From assembly GCA_009823505.1 (NCBI GenBank), contig VZQC01005585.1, positions 48,194 through 112,193 on the forward strand: a stretch of 64,000 bases of DNA, in the 5' to 3' direction. Both the position numbers and the translations under genes were made by a program. Shown here piece by piece: positions 23,035 to 35,559 of the stretch. This DNA comes from Rhizomys pruinosus. Taxonomy: Eukaryota > Chordata > Mammalia > Rodentia > Spalacidae. How positions within the stretch are numbered: position 1 is the stretch's first letter; the number at the start of each line of letters is the position of its first letter. Below the pieces are notes generated by a model. It did not search any database. It saw only the letters and a program-made list of their open reading frames with translations, and was not told the DNA's origin.

Positions 23035-23480
23035 TATTGTCTACTTTTTTGTTGAGCTGTGTATAGAAGCACCATTGACCAAGGAGACTCTATAGGAAGA
23101 ATGTTAGTGTGAGCTTACGGATGGTGTTCCAGGAATTGTAGATGTCATGTGGCGGCGAGTATGGGCGGCTTGCGAGCTGGCAGAGCAGAGCGAGGGGTCA
23201 ACATTCTCGCAAAGCACAGGAAAGCAGAAGAGGAGAGCATACGTGCGAGATAGAGGGCTTGTTAAAACTGCACTAGCCTGCCCCAAGCTCAAGCGCACCT
23301 TCCTCCAGGAACTGGGCACACCTTCTAAACCTCCAACAATAGCCCACAACCTGGGAGACCAAAATCTGATATACGTAGAGAGCTGACATGGGAGGAACCA
23401 TTCACAGAATGACAGCTTCCCTGGCGTTAATCGGTTTTGATCATGGACACTGGCCCCCTGTGTAATCATATATGTCATCC
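23035..23480 (+). repeat. Rodent interspersed repeat nested in LINE-1 ORF2
   Basis: The LINE-1 alignment is interrupted here by sequence resembling the repeat at 56,125: gcaccattgaccaa, tgtgagcttacgg, ccttcctccaggaactgg. It is written in the error-rich style of the surrounding block. The family name is not assigned. Confidence 0.5.
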
Positions 23481-23653
23481 CAGGGTTTGTTGGCGCTATC
23501 CGGGTCTGTTTTGTTTTTCCATGTTAATTTAAGGACATTTTTTTCAAGCCTGTGAAAGAAACTCTGGGATTTTGATTGGAATTGCGTGAAATCTATACAA
23601 GAGATTTGGTTGAAGTGGAATTTTACATGTTAATTTCCAATCTATGAGGATGG

Positions 23654-23656
<3 letters not shown>

Positions 23657-23721
<65 letters not shown>
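23657..23721. repeat. 65-base poly-T run
   Basis: An uninterrupted T run replaces the LINE-1 ORF2 stretch that reads normally at about 60,050-60,108. It is more likely an assembly artefact than biology. Confidence 0.9.
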
Positions 23722-23722
<1 letters not shown>

Positions 23723-24649
23723 TAGAGATCTGTGGTGTTGGTTAGGTTTGTTCCTAGTTATTTTATCTGTTTTTGCAGTTATGTAGTGGAAGTCTCTTTC
23801 ATTCTTCTCCAGTGCTTGGTTCTATTGTGTAAGTAAGACACTGATGTCTTAGTCGTTATTCTTTGTATCCTTGCCACGTTTGCTGAGCTGTTATCATTTT
23901 ATGATGTTTTCTGGTAGAGTTGTTAGCATCCTTGGGAAACTATCATGTCATCTGCAATGAGGGATAGCTTGACTTCCCTGTTTCCAATTAGTACTCCTTC
24001 AATTTTCCGTCTTTTGTTTATTGCTCTAGCAAGTGTGCCAAGCACTATATTGGTGGAGGATGGGTGATCATGGGGCTGCCTGTACTGGTTGCCAACCGTT
24101 TTAAGGGAATGTTTTCTTTCCCCATTTAGGGTGATAATTGGCTGTGGGTTTCCTGATGATGGCTTTCGGATTACAATTGACGGATGATTCTCAATATAAG
24201 ATTCTTGTATGGTGACTTAAGCGATGATGGATCTGGCTGGTGTTTCAAAGGATTTCTCCACATCATTTGAGATGTTGGTGTGGTTTTTATCTTTTTATTC
24301 CATTTATGTGTTGATGATATTTATTGATTTTGTGTTGGCCATCCGTGCATCTTCTGGGTATGAAATCTAATTTGCGTCATTGATAGGATCATCTTGCTTG
24401 AATGTGGTCGTATGCTATTTGCCAGCTATCTTGTTCTAGAAATTTTGCATGCTGTGTTCATTTAGGAGGATGGGTCTGTAATTTCACTTTTTGTGTATCT
24501 CTTGACTCGGTTGAGTTTTGGTAAGTTAGAGTATGCAAGGAATCTTACATAGAGGAATTTGGTTAGAATTCCTTTGAGTTGCGTACTCTTCTAACAGGTT
24601 TACAAGTATTAATGGTTGTAGGTCATCTTTTGAATTTACTTTTATAGTA

Positions 24650-24910
24650 ATTTCTGATGGTTGGATGGAGGGCATGGCCTTACGAGGTTAAGAGCGACCG
24701 ATCGCTCTTGCAGGGACCCAGGTTCAAATCCCAGCCACATGGTGGCTGAGACGGTCTGTGACTCTAATGTCCAGGACACTGCCATTGCCAGGGAATCCAC
24801 GGACTTGTGCTGTCTGACTCTGCGCACTTCTACGTAACGGAGTTGCGGCCTCATGGCAGAAGTACATTTCATACAAGCTAAAATATATAATATTAAAATT
24901 AAAAAAAAAA
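24650..24910 (+). mobile_element. B2 SINE nested in LINE-1
   Basis: Head-like cttacgaggttaagagcgac, box-B-like ggttcaaatcccagcc, then a body with many small deletions and an A-rich tail. The disrupted spelling fits sequencing error. Confidence 0.7.
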
Positions 24911-26149
24911 TGAAAAGAAACGACGTTCTGCTGTTGAAACTGTCCAGGTCGGCGCTTTTTTCAGTTGGGAGGTTTCTTCATTACATCTTCTAAATTTCTT
25001 AGGTATGTATGCTGGTCTATTTAGCTGTCTCGATCTCATTGTCTTTTTTGAGCTTTGTGATCAGGATTTCAGATTCAGCATCCATTCCCCTTCGTAGGTT
25101 TTCAATACTTCGGTAGAGTATAGGTTGTGTTGAAGTATTCCGTGATTGATTGTATGGAGCTGTTTCGTTGTCTGTTTGTGCTATTTCCCTTGTTCGATCA
25201 TGGATTCTATTGACTTTGAGTTGGTCCTTCTTTCTTTTTGTTTAGAAAAAGTTTAGAGGTCGGTCTATTCTTTGTTTTTCCTTTCAAGGAACCATGTTTT
25301 GGATTCATTGATTTTTTTGATTGTTTTCTTTTTCTTATTTATTGATTCCTGCTCTGATTTTTTTATTTCTCCCTGTCTTGTTTGTGTTTACGGTTCATAT
25401 GTCCCTAGCTTCCTCTCAGTGCTCTTTAGCTGTGGTGTTAGATCATTAACTTGTACTCTTTCTGTTTTACTAATGAAGGCTCCCAGGGCTATAAGCTTCC
25501 CTCAGGACTGCTTTTAAGTTATCTCATAAGTTTTGTTGTCTTGTATTGTTGGTCCCATTTTTTTTTTTGGGTTTTCCATTTTTCCAGGTTCCAGGAATGC
25601 TTTGTATTTTCTTCTTTGTCTCTTCCATTACCTCTTAATTATTCAAGACTGTGTTGTTGAGTCTCCATGGGTTCTTGTAAGCAGTAGGGCTTGTCCTAGT
25701 GTTAACATTGAGCTTTATTACACTATAGTCTGACAGAATAGATGGAAACTATTATCAACTTTTTTGGTATTTGTGGCGAATTTCGTTGTTGTCCAGGTAG
25801 TCTGTGGTAGATTTTGAGAGAATGCTTCCTGGGTGTGGAGTAGAGAAGTGTATTCGTCTGGTATGAGCGGTGAGATAGTTCGGGTTGATCTGTGAGGTCC
25901 AGTTTGGTGTATATCACATTCAGATTCGATGTCTCTCGTTTATTGGTTTGTCCTGTGATTACTATCCAAAGACTCAGGGGTATTGAATTCGCCCTACTGA
26001 GATGTATGGGTTAATTTGTGACTGTAGTGGTCTGGAGAGATGTGGTCTCTTTAAAGCTTTTGGTGCATCCAGGAGTTTGGTGCATGATATGATTCTAATT
26101 GTTGAAATCTTCTTGATGAAATTTGTCCTTCTTGATAGAAAATGTAATT

Positions 26150-26405
26150 ATGGCCGGGGCATGATGAGATAGCTCTAGAGCGTTACCAGCACTGACGGCT
26201 TTGCAAGAGGACTCGCGTGTCAGGATTCCCCAGCACCACATGTGGTGCTAATGAACTGGTCCTGTACACTCCCACTCTCCAGGGAGAACTCAGTGCCAGG
26301 GAGTTCCAGCCCTTCTTCTTGACCTCCGTGCAATGGCACAACACGGGATGGCACAAACACCAAACATGCAGACAGTACATTCAACAGACAAAAATAATAA
26401 AATTG
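26150..26405 (+). mobile_element. B2 SINE nested in LINE-1
   Basis: Second B2 in the same LINE-1: ctctagagcgttaccagcac, cagcaccacatgtggtgcta, then atgcagacagtacattcaac and an A-rich tail. Also error-rich. Confidence 0.7.
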
Positions 26406-27334
26406 TAAGAATCTGGATTAAAACTGTCAATGGGCCGTCTTTGTTTCCTTCTGAGTTTCTTTTACTGTGAAGTCTATTTTGTCGATATGAAAATAGCAAC
26501 ACTTGCTTCCTTCTTGTTTTGGTACATTTGCCTGGAATATATTTTCCACCTTCCACTTTGAAGGTGGTGCGCTTGTCCTTGAAAGTAAGATGTGCTTCTT
26601 GTAGATCAACAGATTCAATGGATGTCTGTTACTTCCAATCCAATCCTCCAGTCTAACGCTCTTGGATGTGGGGGATTAGTCCATTAATATTAAGGTATGG
26701 ACTGAATTAATTTTGTTGCTTTTCCCTTTTGCCGTGATTATCCATTTTGTGGTTGGTTGGTTTAGGTTTCTACGTTGCAGTTATGCTTTTATTGGTTTCT
26801 CTTGTCTAGGTTGCGCTAGGGTTGGGTCCTTTATCTGCTCTTGAATTTGCTCAAGTATCGCTGAAGGGTTGGTTTTCCGGACATAGTAATATTTCATACT
26901 TGTTTATGTCAAAGGAAATGTTTTCTCTCTCCTGTCAACTTATTGAATTGACATGTTGCTGTGGAATAGAATCCTGGGTTTGGCATCCATATGACCTTAA
27001 CACTGGGATGCTTTGCTCCAGTGTTCTCTTGCTTTCATGAGTTGCGTTGAGAGAGTCATCTGTTATTCTGATAGGTTTCCCCTAGTAGGTCACTTGTTTT
27101 TCTTTGGTTGGGCTTTTAAGTGATTTTGTCTTTGTTCTGTGTGTCTAGCATTTTAACTGTATGTGCGGTGGAGAGATTTCTTCTGAGGTCTGTCTGTTTG
27201 AGTCTATGCGCTTCTTGTACTTTGTATTGTTTGTTTCTTTTACGTTTGGGGATTTATTCATCTATGCTATTTCTGTTGGAAGAATGTCTGATCATACCAT
27301 GTCGCTCTGGGATTTCTTCTCCTTCCTGTCGTTC

Positions 27335-28032
27335 TCAGGTGTCCCACAGTTCCTGGTTGTTCCACTTTTGTGTTTTTTTAAATTTTTCATAATCTTTCCT
27401 TGAGTTTTTTAGTTGTTCTGTGTTATCTTCCAGGTCTGATATTCTTTGTTCTGCTTCCTCCATTCTGCTTCTGAGGCTTTTTCCATTCCTTTCCTCTTGA
27501 TTGGATGAGTGTTTGATTTCCTTTTTCATTTCCTCTTCTGATTTCTTTAGTATTTTTACATCTTTTTTGAGTGTGTCTTTTTGAGACAGGGTCTCCCTGT
27601 AACCTCAGCCATCCTGGAACACACTCTGTAGAATTCTTTTTGGAGCTTCTCAATCTCTTCCTGTAGCTCTTTGCTTCCCTGGTTGGTTTCCTTATCTTTT
27701 TCAGCATGGGGTCTCTTCAGTGTTTCTACTTCCTTCTGGAGTTTGTCATTCTCTCTCTCTAGATCCTTCTTGAGTTCTTCATTCTCTTTTCTTAGGTCTT
27801 TGATTTGTTGTTTATAATCTTGTAATTCTTTAAATATGTTCCCAATTGTGTTTCTGATATCTGTGTCCTGGGCCATCCCCAGAGGGATCCCATTGTAGGA
27901 ATCTTCCATAGGATTTGTAGAGTTTGGTGAGGGATTATCCTGCCCCTTTCCCTTGTTGTCTCTTCTTTGTGTTCCTGGCATATGGGCTTCTCCTTGCCTG
28001 TATTCCAATGTGAGTCCTAAATGCCTCTTCAC
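27335..28032 (-). pseudogene. LINE-1 ORF1, 5' portion, interrupted by a B1 piece
   Basis: This clean part of the element encodes the ORF1p N-terminus and coiled coil. The frame is open from 28,032, but the likely start is the ATG at 27,981 (MPGTQRRDN), since the codon at 28,032 is GTG. The heptad-rich segment (KENEELKKDLERENDKLQKE) follows. At about 27,574-27,631 a B1 fragment is inserted, which adds foreign residues and breaks the frame. The open frame resumes at 27,335-27,529. ORF1p from this copy is therefore interrupted regardless of assembly quality. Confidence 0.8.
27574..27631 (-). mobile_element. B1 fragment inside LINE-1 ORF1
   Basis: About 58 bp of reverse B1 (tgtctttttgagacagggtc to acacactctgtag) interrupts the coiled-coil coding region. 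The other LINE-1 copies at 0.8 and 5.85 kb lack it. Confidence 0.8.
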
Positions 28033-28343
28033 TGTGTTGAAGGCTTGCTTTGCGTGCCTCCTTCAGATGCCTTTGTAATCCCAGTTGGGGGAGGGGCTCT
28101 TTAGCCCAAGCCCTGGTACCTGTGCTTCAGCTGGTCTCAGGAGATCTCAGATCTCAAGACTCACACAACCCTACCTTTAATACCAGCTGGGAGGATAACT
28201 CCACCCCCAAAGCCACAAAAGCCAATTAACCAAAGACAACTGGATTAACGGATTAACTAGGTTAAGTCAATCAACAATCAGCCTTGCTGAAGCACCCGGT
28301 TCCTACCTACCTTCCTGCACTTCAGCTGGTCTCAGGAGATCTC
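28033..28343 (-). promoter_or_regulatory. LINE-1 5'UTR with repeated motif
   Basis: The 5'UTR carries the internal promoter in LINE-1 elements. A 24-base motif at 28,125-28,148 recurs at 28,320-28,343, 195 bases apart, and the second copy ends exactly at the element's 5' boundary. This is the pattern of tandem promoter monomers, here one full and one partial unit. Confidence 0.65.
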
Positions 28344-28358
28344 CTTTAGATATTTTTT
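28344..28358. repeat. Target-site duplication (right) of the LINE-1
   Basis: Perfect match to 21,559-21,573. Confidence 0.85.
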
Positions 28359-28394
28359 GACAAAAACAGTATTTTCTTTTCTCTCAAATACTTT

Positions 28395-28485
28395 AAGTTA
28401 TATATACATATATTATTATGTATAATATATTTTTATATATTATATAATATATTTTATATATTTTATATATTATATATAAATAAGC
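28395..28485. repeat. AT-rich simple sequence
   Basis: Imperfect TATA/ATTATA repeats that could fold on themselves. Confidence 0.85.
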
Positions 28486-29429
28486 ATAGAATCATAGCAT
28501 CATAAACATATCTGGCTAGGACTTAGTGACAGATATTATGTCTAAACCACTTAGTTAATAGTCTCTTTTTATCATAATAGATGATTTTATCTGTGCCCAA
28601 GGGACAAATACTTGAGTTTCTAGATTCCTTTGTAGATAAGGTTTTCTCTGTGACACAGCTCTGGCTGCTAAGAGATAAACCATTCTCATAAAACCCTATG
28701 GAAAACAGCATCATCCCTAGAAAGCATTGGCCCTTCTACACTCTTCTTTCTTACTGTATGGATGCCAGTTTTACTGGCCCCTTTCTAGTGAATTTGAGGA
28801 TAAAAATCCAAGAATGATGAATAAATACTCATGATATAACCAGCTCTGTAAAGACTCCCATTGCACTTAGACCTGCCCAGATAAAAGTTTCTATTAAATA
28901 TACCTTGGAAGGAGATTCTGTAATTTATGGTATCATGAAACATTATTTGATTCTTCAATGTTGAACAGTAAAATAATACTTTATCTTAATGAGAATTCTT
29001 CAAATATTATCAGTTATAGACATTTAAATATACATTTACTAAAAACATTGTTTCTCAATTGAGGAAGGTATTAAATATGGTCTTACATTCTGACATCTCT
29101 AGCTCTGTATTTTCAAATTATAAAAAACAAATAGGAAACATAAATAGGACTTCGGTGTTTTCTATTATTTAAAATGAAAACTTATTATCTAGTGTATGAA
29201 GACTCATAATTTCGATACACCAAAATTTCAGCTTTCTTTTTTAGAAGTTCAGAATATAAGCACTGTAAAAATTACCCTATGACTCTCTGACAAGAAAAGT
29301 CTTTTGAAATCCAAATGGGACTAGAGCCAGGGTACTCAGAAGACAGGAAACATCACTTTCCAGTTCTAAGTGATGACACTTCAAAGGCCTGAAGGAAGTT
29401 TTCATAAAACAATTTTGCAAGGTCCCTTT
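28486..29429. other. Non-coding unique sequence
   Basis: No gene or SINE recognised. The short minus-strand frame at 28,523-28,714 has no support. Confidence 0.5.
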
Positions 29430-29431
29430 TT

Positions 29432-29590
29432 CCTTTTTTATGTTAGTATTTTTGGGACAGGGTTTCCCTTTTAGTTCCAGCTGGCCTGGAGCTCTCTCGG
29501 TATACCAGGCTGGCCTTGAACTCACAGAGATCCACCTGCCTCTGCCTCCTGAGTGCTAGGATCAAAAGTGTGAGCCACCTCGCCTGAGAT
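29432..29590 (-). mobile_element. B1 SINE
   Basis: Reverse B1: tatttttgggacagggtttc, ccaggctggccttgaactca, cctgcctctgcctcctgagt. Confidence 0.85.
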
Positions 29591-31690
29591 GATTCCTTTT
29601 TCCAACAAAACATTAACAGCTCATTAATTTGGCCACACTCCTTTCTCTGAAAAGTGCTGCCACTCTGGAGAGGGGAATGGCTGCCACCTATACCTCACAG
29701 GCATGCCACAAGTCACCTGGGTACACGCAAAGCTTAATTTGTATATTGCCTGTAGTTTGAGTAAATAGTAGTCCATCTTTCTGAGGGAAGTTTTATCTGA
29801 CTAAGGCTCATTAGTTGCAGGAGCCATCAAATCTATTACTGATTAAGTAAGGAGCTATTTAGGGAAAAGCTTTCTTCGAAGGTAAAAGCTTGGAAATGGC
29901 TAACAGTGGTATGTGTAGCGTACAGAATTCAAGATGAACAGACACATTTTTTTTCCTGTGCTTTGCTAACTAAATCACTGGTATATCTCTAGATAAGGGA
30001 GTTAAGAAAGAAAGAAAAATGAGTGATTTTCAATATTAGCATAATTTTAATCGAACTAGTATGTAAATATTATTTTAGGAATTTGTTCTACTGAAACAAG
30101 ATCTTGGAAATGATTTTGCCCAAAGTATTATTGCAAACGAGCATGAAAGGAGAAGAACTCATTTGAAAGTAGTAGAGGACAATACACTTGCCATTGAATT
30201 CTGAAGCACACCATTTCAGGAAACATTGTTCCTGAGGCAGGTAACATGTTTCTTTCTGACTCATGATTTTTCCTAAGACACTTACCTACAGTCTCTTGAC
30301 CACATGTGTGACTTCTATGAGGGACAGTTGATTGTCAACCCTGAGGCCCAAAGTAGGAAGTAAGATGTCCAGAGACACCATTTAGCCTAAGGCTCCTGAA
30401 CAATAAAGGTGAAGAATCTGACATCTTAGAGCAGTCAGACCAGTCTATGCTTCGCTTCCCTGTCTTGATTCCAATCATAGAAACAGCTAGAGTATCCTTA
30501 GTCTCACAAACTGTAGAAGATCACCCAAGGTATAGAACTATAGAAGAGCCAAGGCTCAGAGAGAGTAAATGGATTGATCTTACTATCTCAAAGATAAATT
30601 TGAGATAGTAATGCTGAGCTTTTTTCTTGGCATTTCTGAGAGCTTATAAGAGCATAACAAGCCATTTTATTTTAACCTCCTGTTTTTAAAATTATTTATA
30701 TTCAAATCCATCATTAGCCTATGATTGGGCTCCACTAAAATTAAAAATTAATACAACTTTATGCATTTAATTAACATAGTTTTACTTATATATATAGTAT
30801 TATATTTTAATAACATATATAAAATGTGCAGTGATTAAGAGGATAATTTGCATATCTATTACCTCAGAAGTTTATCATTTGTGACAAAAATTGTAAATTC
30901 AAAATTAACTGTTTGAAAGAAATGTATCTTACTATTTGTGCACTGTATAATTAGCAGCTTTCTCAAAACTGCCTTTATTGAACATCATTCTGATAATACA
31001 TAGATTATTCTGCCATAGTAAAAGTTTCCCATTTCTTCAGATTCCCTCTAATAAGTCTTCTATATAAGAGTATCTACAGAATAATGTGTTCCAGTTTTTC
31101 CTAGAGGAAACTAAAGCCTCATTTTCAAACTGTGGATGAGTAGAGACCCCAATGTGTGAGGGACTCAATGAAATATTCTTAACTACTGTTGCATGAATGG
31201 GATGCCAATCATATCACATAATTGTGATCAAGCCTGTCTTAATCTCAATTTTGTCAATTTGGTAAATAACAAGAGGATTTTTAAAGAAGATTTTAACTGT
31301 ATTTATTATCCCTGTTCATTACACATGGGGAAAAATCTTATATGATCAATGTGCCTCCTTACTTGTAGAATTTTAGCAGTATCTGACTCTGCCTATTGTC
31401 ATACCACAGATAAGCTGATATTTGTATTATGCAATGAATCACCAAGTTTCAGTTCCCCTTTGATTTGTGTGCATGGGTTGTTGCATCAGATATTAGGTAC
31501 CCTTATCTTCAATCTCATATATAAAACTTCTCTTCAACCCCAAACCTTACTTTTCAAATTCCTTCTCAAATCATTGAGCAATGCATTTTATATGATGTTT
31601 GATCAATATTTGCATGACTTTCACAGATCTATTTTTGTGGGTATTTCATCATGGTAAATTCATATGAAATTTGCATTTTAGTCATTTTTA
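29591..31690. other. Non-coding, AT-rich; possible old LINE-1 trace at 30.8-30.95 kb
   Basis: No coding signal seen. Phrases at about 30,815-30,900 (gcatatctattacctcagaa) resemble the 3' region of old mammalian LINE-1 elements. Confidence 0.4.
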
Positions 31691-32018
31691 AGTACAAATT
31701 TCAACTGTGATGACTACATTTACATTGTTGTCCCTATCCAGCACAGTCTCCTCATAGTAAACTGAAAATTTGTATTTAATAAATACATCCTATCATGCTG
31801 TCAGCCCCTACTAATCACCATAGTGTTTTCTGTCCTTATAGAGCATGAACATTTTAGGTAGCTGTATAAGTGGAATCACACAGTAGTTGTCTTTTTTTCT
31901 TTAATAGCTAAACTAGTCATAGAATATTATATCTTCAACTTCATCCACATTGTAGCAAGAATGTCTGCTTTTTATTTCTTTTCAATTCACATATATATGT
32001 AAATATATGTGTATATAT

Positions 32019-32086
<68 letters not shown>

Positions 32087-32530
32087 ATACTCATCCATCA
32101 ATAGGCACTTGGGATTTTCCTTTTTGGAACAATGAGTAATGCCACTATAAACATTGTACAGATATCTATTCTAGCCCTTGTTTTTAATTCTTTAGATACA
32201 TACTAAGAGATAAAATTTTTTATCATATGGTAGTTCTATGGTCAATTAGTTGGGGATTTCTCCATACTCTCTTCTAGACAAATTGCCCTAATTTACATTC
32301 CTTTCAGTGATACAGAATTCCAATTTTCCCAAATATTGATAAAACTTAGTTTCTGCCTTTATGTGCTGTTTGTAATTTTTTTTCTTAGACAGCATAGTAT
32401 TCAGTCAGAATAAGCGGTTATCAAGCATTTACTGGACTAATAATGGATGCTATTATATCTCTTCTAGTTCATTTATCTTTTATTGATGTAAAAATATTTT
32501 TCTTTAATTGGCGGGCTCATAAGAATCACT
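31691..32530 (-). mobile_element. Ancient LINE-1 ORF2/3' fragment
   Basis: Diverged minus-strand LINE-1: ttcaacttcatccacattgt, catccatcaataggcacttg, gccactataaacattgtaca, tcatatggtagttctatggt. It is interrupted by a GA microsatellite. No frame is open. Confidence 0.65.
32020..32082. repeat. (GA)n microsatellite
   Basis: About 30 GA units with one AA interruption, preceded by ATATGTA tracts. Confidence 0.95.
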
Positions 32531-35309
32531 TATGTTGCTTTAGAGAGCCAGATTCCCAGACTATATCCCAAGCCTATTGAATCTGAAATTCACCACATGG
32601 GGTCCAGGGTTAGCATTTCAGGTGATTGCTATTCTCTTTGTCACTAACTCTGAGAATCATATTTACAACCTCTGGACTGCAAGTCTTGAATCGTTTCCTT
32701 ACAGATGTGTTCCCCAAGTGAGTGCTGTTGAAGCTCCCCAAGGGACAAAACATTAAAGGTATTGTCTGATATACTGCTGGGTATTATCCAGGAAACATTT
32801 AACGGTAATCTTTTGTGAAATGGGAATTATCCACAACACACAGACAGTTTCCTGGGATGATGTAAGATGGATCCTTTTACTGAAGATTAGTTTTTGTTGT
32901 ATAGAATTTGGAAACAAAAGCTGCCTCAATCAGCCTTTACCTATTAAGTCTGTAAGCTGAGCACCTAGCACAAACATGGGTTATGGTCAAGGGTACACTT
33001 CTATCTTCCCTGACTTACTAAATAATGTAGCTCCCAAGGCTGGCTATGACAGATTTGGTGTCTTGTAACTGCTATCTAGCAACGTATGTCCATCATGCTT
33101 GATGTCCATTAGTTAGATGACATCAATGAGTTAAAGAACTGTTAAATTTGTGTTTTCCTTTAATGGATGCATGACGGTGGTAGCCGAGTCACAGGACAGA
33201 AACTTGCCAGAGAAGGACATGACGGTAAGATAAGCTTATTGCCAATATAATTCCATAAATTATTTTAATGACTTGCCTTGGTAAGCTGTCTTAGCCAGTG
33301 CACTTAATAAATGAGAATGAGGAGATAAAAGAAAGCAAAGTAAACAAATGCATTATTACCATCTGTTCCTTGATATATATATATATGAATTATGTATGCA
33401 TCTTATTAGTGCCAAATAAGTAGTGTGCTGTTAGGTACATTTTTAGCAAGACGTTCTTTGAACATCTGTTATGCTGAACTTAGAAATAGCCAGAAAAACT
33501 GGTAGAATTTACAATATTAATTTAAATCTTTAATTGGATTTTTTAATATTGAAAATGTCTTTTCCTTGAAACTCTTAAGTTGTTTCTCTCACATTCTTAT
33601 CAGGGAGATGTTCACCAGCTATCTGCCAAAAGTTAATTAAAATTTGCCTCCCACAAAAGATAAGCTAAGTCATTTTTTTTTTTGAACAAAGACTTTTTAG
33701 GTATTATCTTTAAAATTCTTTTCTTTGAAAAATAAAACTTTTTCGTGTGAGGTATATTTTCAGTAACAATAAAAATACTGAATGCTTGGTAACAGAAAAT
33801 GCAAGCAAAACAGAAAAATAACTTACCCTAAAATAATAGACCTTAACCTTCCAGTCCTTGCCTTGTTGAAAGGTGCTGGACTGATGTATTTTCTTAACCT
33901 TCACTTGCTTTCTGAAGTTTCAGGAATGAAGGTTGACTTGACAGAGGGTTTGGCTTAGTGACCACATAAGTTTGGCAGATCCTTGGAACCCTTTCTTTCT
34001 GTACCTTGAAACTTCAGTGTTCTAATGCTGACATGCCTCATAGTCTTCTTAGACGCTCTGTCATTTTGTTGGGACTATTAGCTACTATTTTAAAGGAAGC
34101 TAGAATTATATTATAAAATATTTTCACCTTGCAGATACAAAGTTGCAGTTACCAAAGCAGAGACTCACACTAGTAAAAAGATCTATCCAATAACACCTTT
34201 ATTCTACTCCGATGTTTATATTCTCAAGTTGGAAGAGCCTTCATTTGTATAAAAATGTTTCCTGGTTATAGTGGATATGAAGATTGCTAAATTAGATATC
34301 TAAAAATACAATTATGGTAATAGTTAAAGTGCCTTTGGAGAGATGCTCTGTTTTCTAAAGTACAATGGACAGAGAAAGTGTTTGTGGGGAAAGAAAAGAA
34401 CACATAGAACCCAGAAGAAAGGAGGAGAAAAAGCAGTATTTATTCTTTCATTATAAAAGATTAAAATTAAAATTAATCTACAAAACTGCCCATGCTTACA
34501 ATCCAGACACTCTGCAGCATGCTTCTTCCAAAATACAAAGCTAACTAAATTATTGCAGGGGTGCAGCATCCTGCTGCACTCTCCCTGCCTGTCTCTGAGG
34601 GAGACTTCCTATGAATTTCAGCAAAGGCTGGCAGATTTGTGGAAGTGGCTGCCCAAGTTCCTGAAGTTGAACTTTATAAGTTCTGACTGGTTACTCCATA
34701 AAGGATGCCACGCACTAAGAGCAAAGAAAATGACCTCATTTACAATCAGCTCCAGGTATTATTTCATAGAAGTAACATGAATAAATATATTTATTACCAC
34801 AGAGGGAAAGGGAAACAACATATGTGGTTCCAGAGAGGGTTTAGTAATGCTGTAATTTAAAACAGACATGACTGCAGTAAACTGACTCTTGGGCTTAAGT
34901 TACCTTCAGTGGTCACTCTGCCTAGTGGAAAATGAGGATATTAGAATTTGATGCTATAAATACGACAGTGGCTGGTTGTAAATTTAAAAATACACCAGAA
35001 AAAATGAGTAATTTTTTAAAAATGTGTTTTCTCTCCACAAAACAAAGCAATCAAAACCAATGCTATTGATGACAGTACTTAGTTTTTTGTTTAAAAGTAT
35101 AGTAAAACAAAGGCCTCGAATCCAAAGAGGCCAACACAATTGCTTTACATTTTAGAATCCTTTCAGTTCTTGAACATCAACATGTGTTGTCAAATAGTGA
35201 AATACATTCTATTTTAATCATTTCTTTTACTGTTCTCCATCTGTTTATTTCAGTATTTGTGTGCTGTCTTTATAGTTATCATTTCAAATAACTTCATGAT
35301 TTCTTTCTT
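32531..35309. other. Non-coding unique sequence
   Basis: About 2.8 kb with no SINE. Weak open frames at 33,710-33,904 and 34,324-34,569 (minus) and 34,553-34,780 (plus) show no domain and no convincing splice context. Confidence 0.5.
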
Positions 35310-35311
35310 TT

Positions 35312-35530
35312 AAAGGTCTTTATTTTTTTATTTATATGTACGTGTATGTGCTTCTCTTTGTGTGCGAGTACAGCACATATGTGCTTGTGCCCAGAGAGGT
35401 CAGAAAAGTCATTAAATCCTCTGGGACTGGAATATAAGTTGTGAGCCACCTGATATGGGTGCTGGGAACTGAACTAGGGTTCTCTGGAAGAGCAGCAAGC
35501 ACTTAACTGCTACACTGTCTCTCTGGCTCC
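35312..35530 (-). mobile_element. B2 SINE
   Basis: Reverse B2: T-rich tail, gcccagagaggtcagaaaag, gggtgctgggaactgaacta, ctgtctctctggctcc. Confidence 0.85.
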
Positions 35531-35559
35531 TGGCTTAGTGATTCCATTGTGCATTTGTA

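Larger units (their letters stand above)
21574..28343 (-). mobile_element. Full-length-sized LINE-1 with target-site duplication
   Basis: The element spans 6,770 bp on the minus strand. Its 3'UTR end is at the left (C-rich stretch and ccagagctcatgcattctgcc). Then come ORF2 (about 21,880-26,630), ORF1 (about 26,760-27,981 or 28,032) and a 5'UTR ending at 28,343. A perfect 15-bp duplication flanks it, so the insertion is recent and complete at both ends. Nested insertions account for roughly 1 kb. Between about 21,980 and 27,330 the sequence is full of small indels compared with other copies here, which looks like assembly error rather than decay, so its coding state cannot be judged. Confidence 0.88.
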
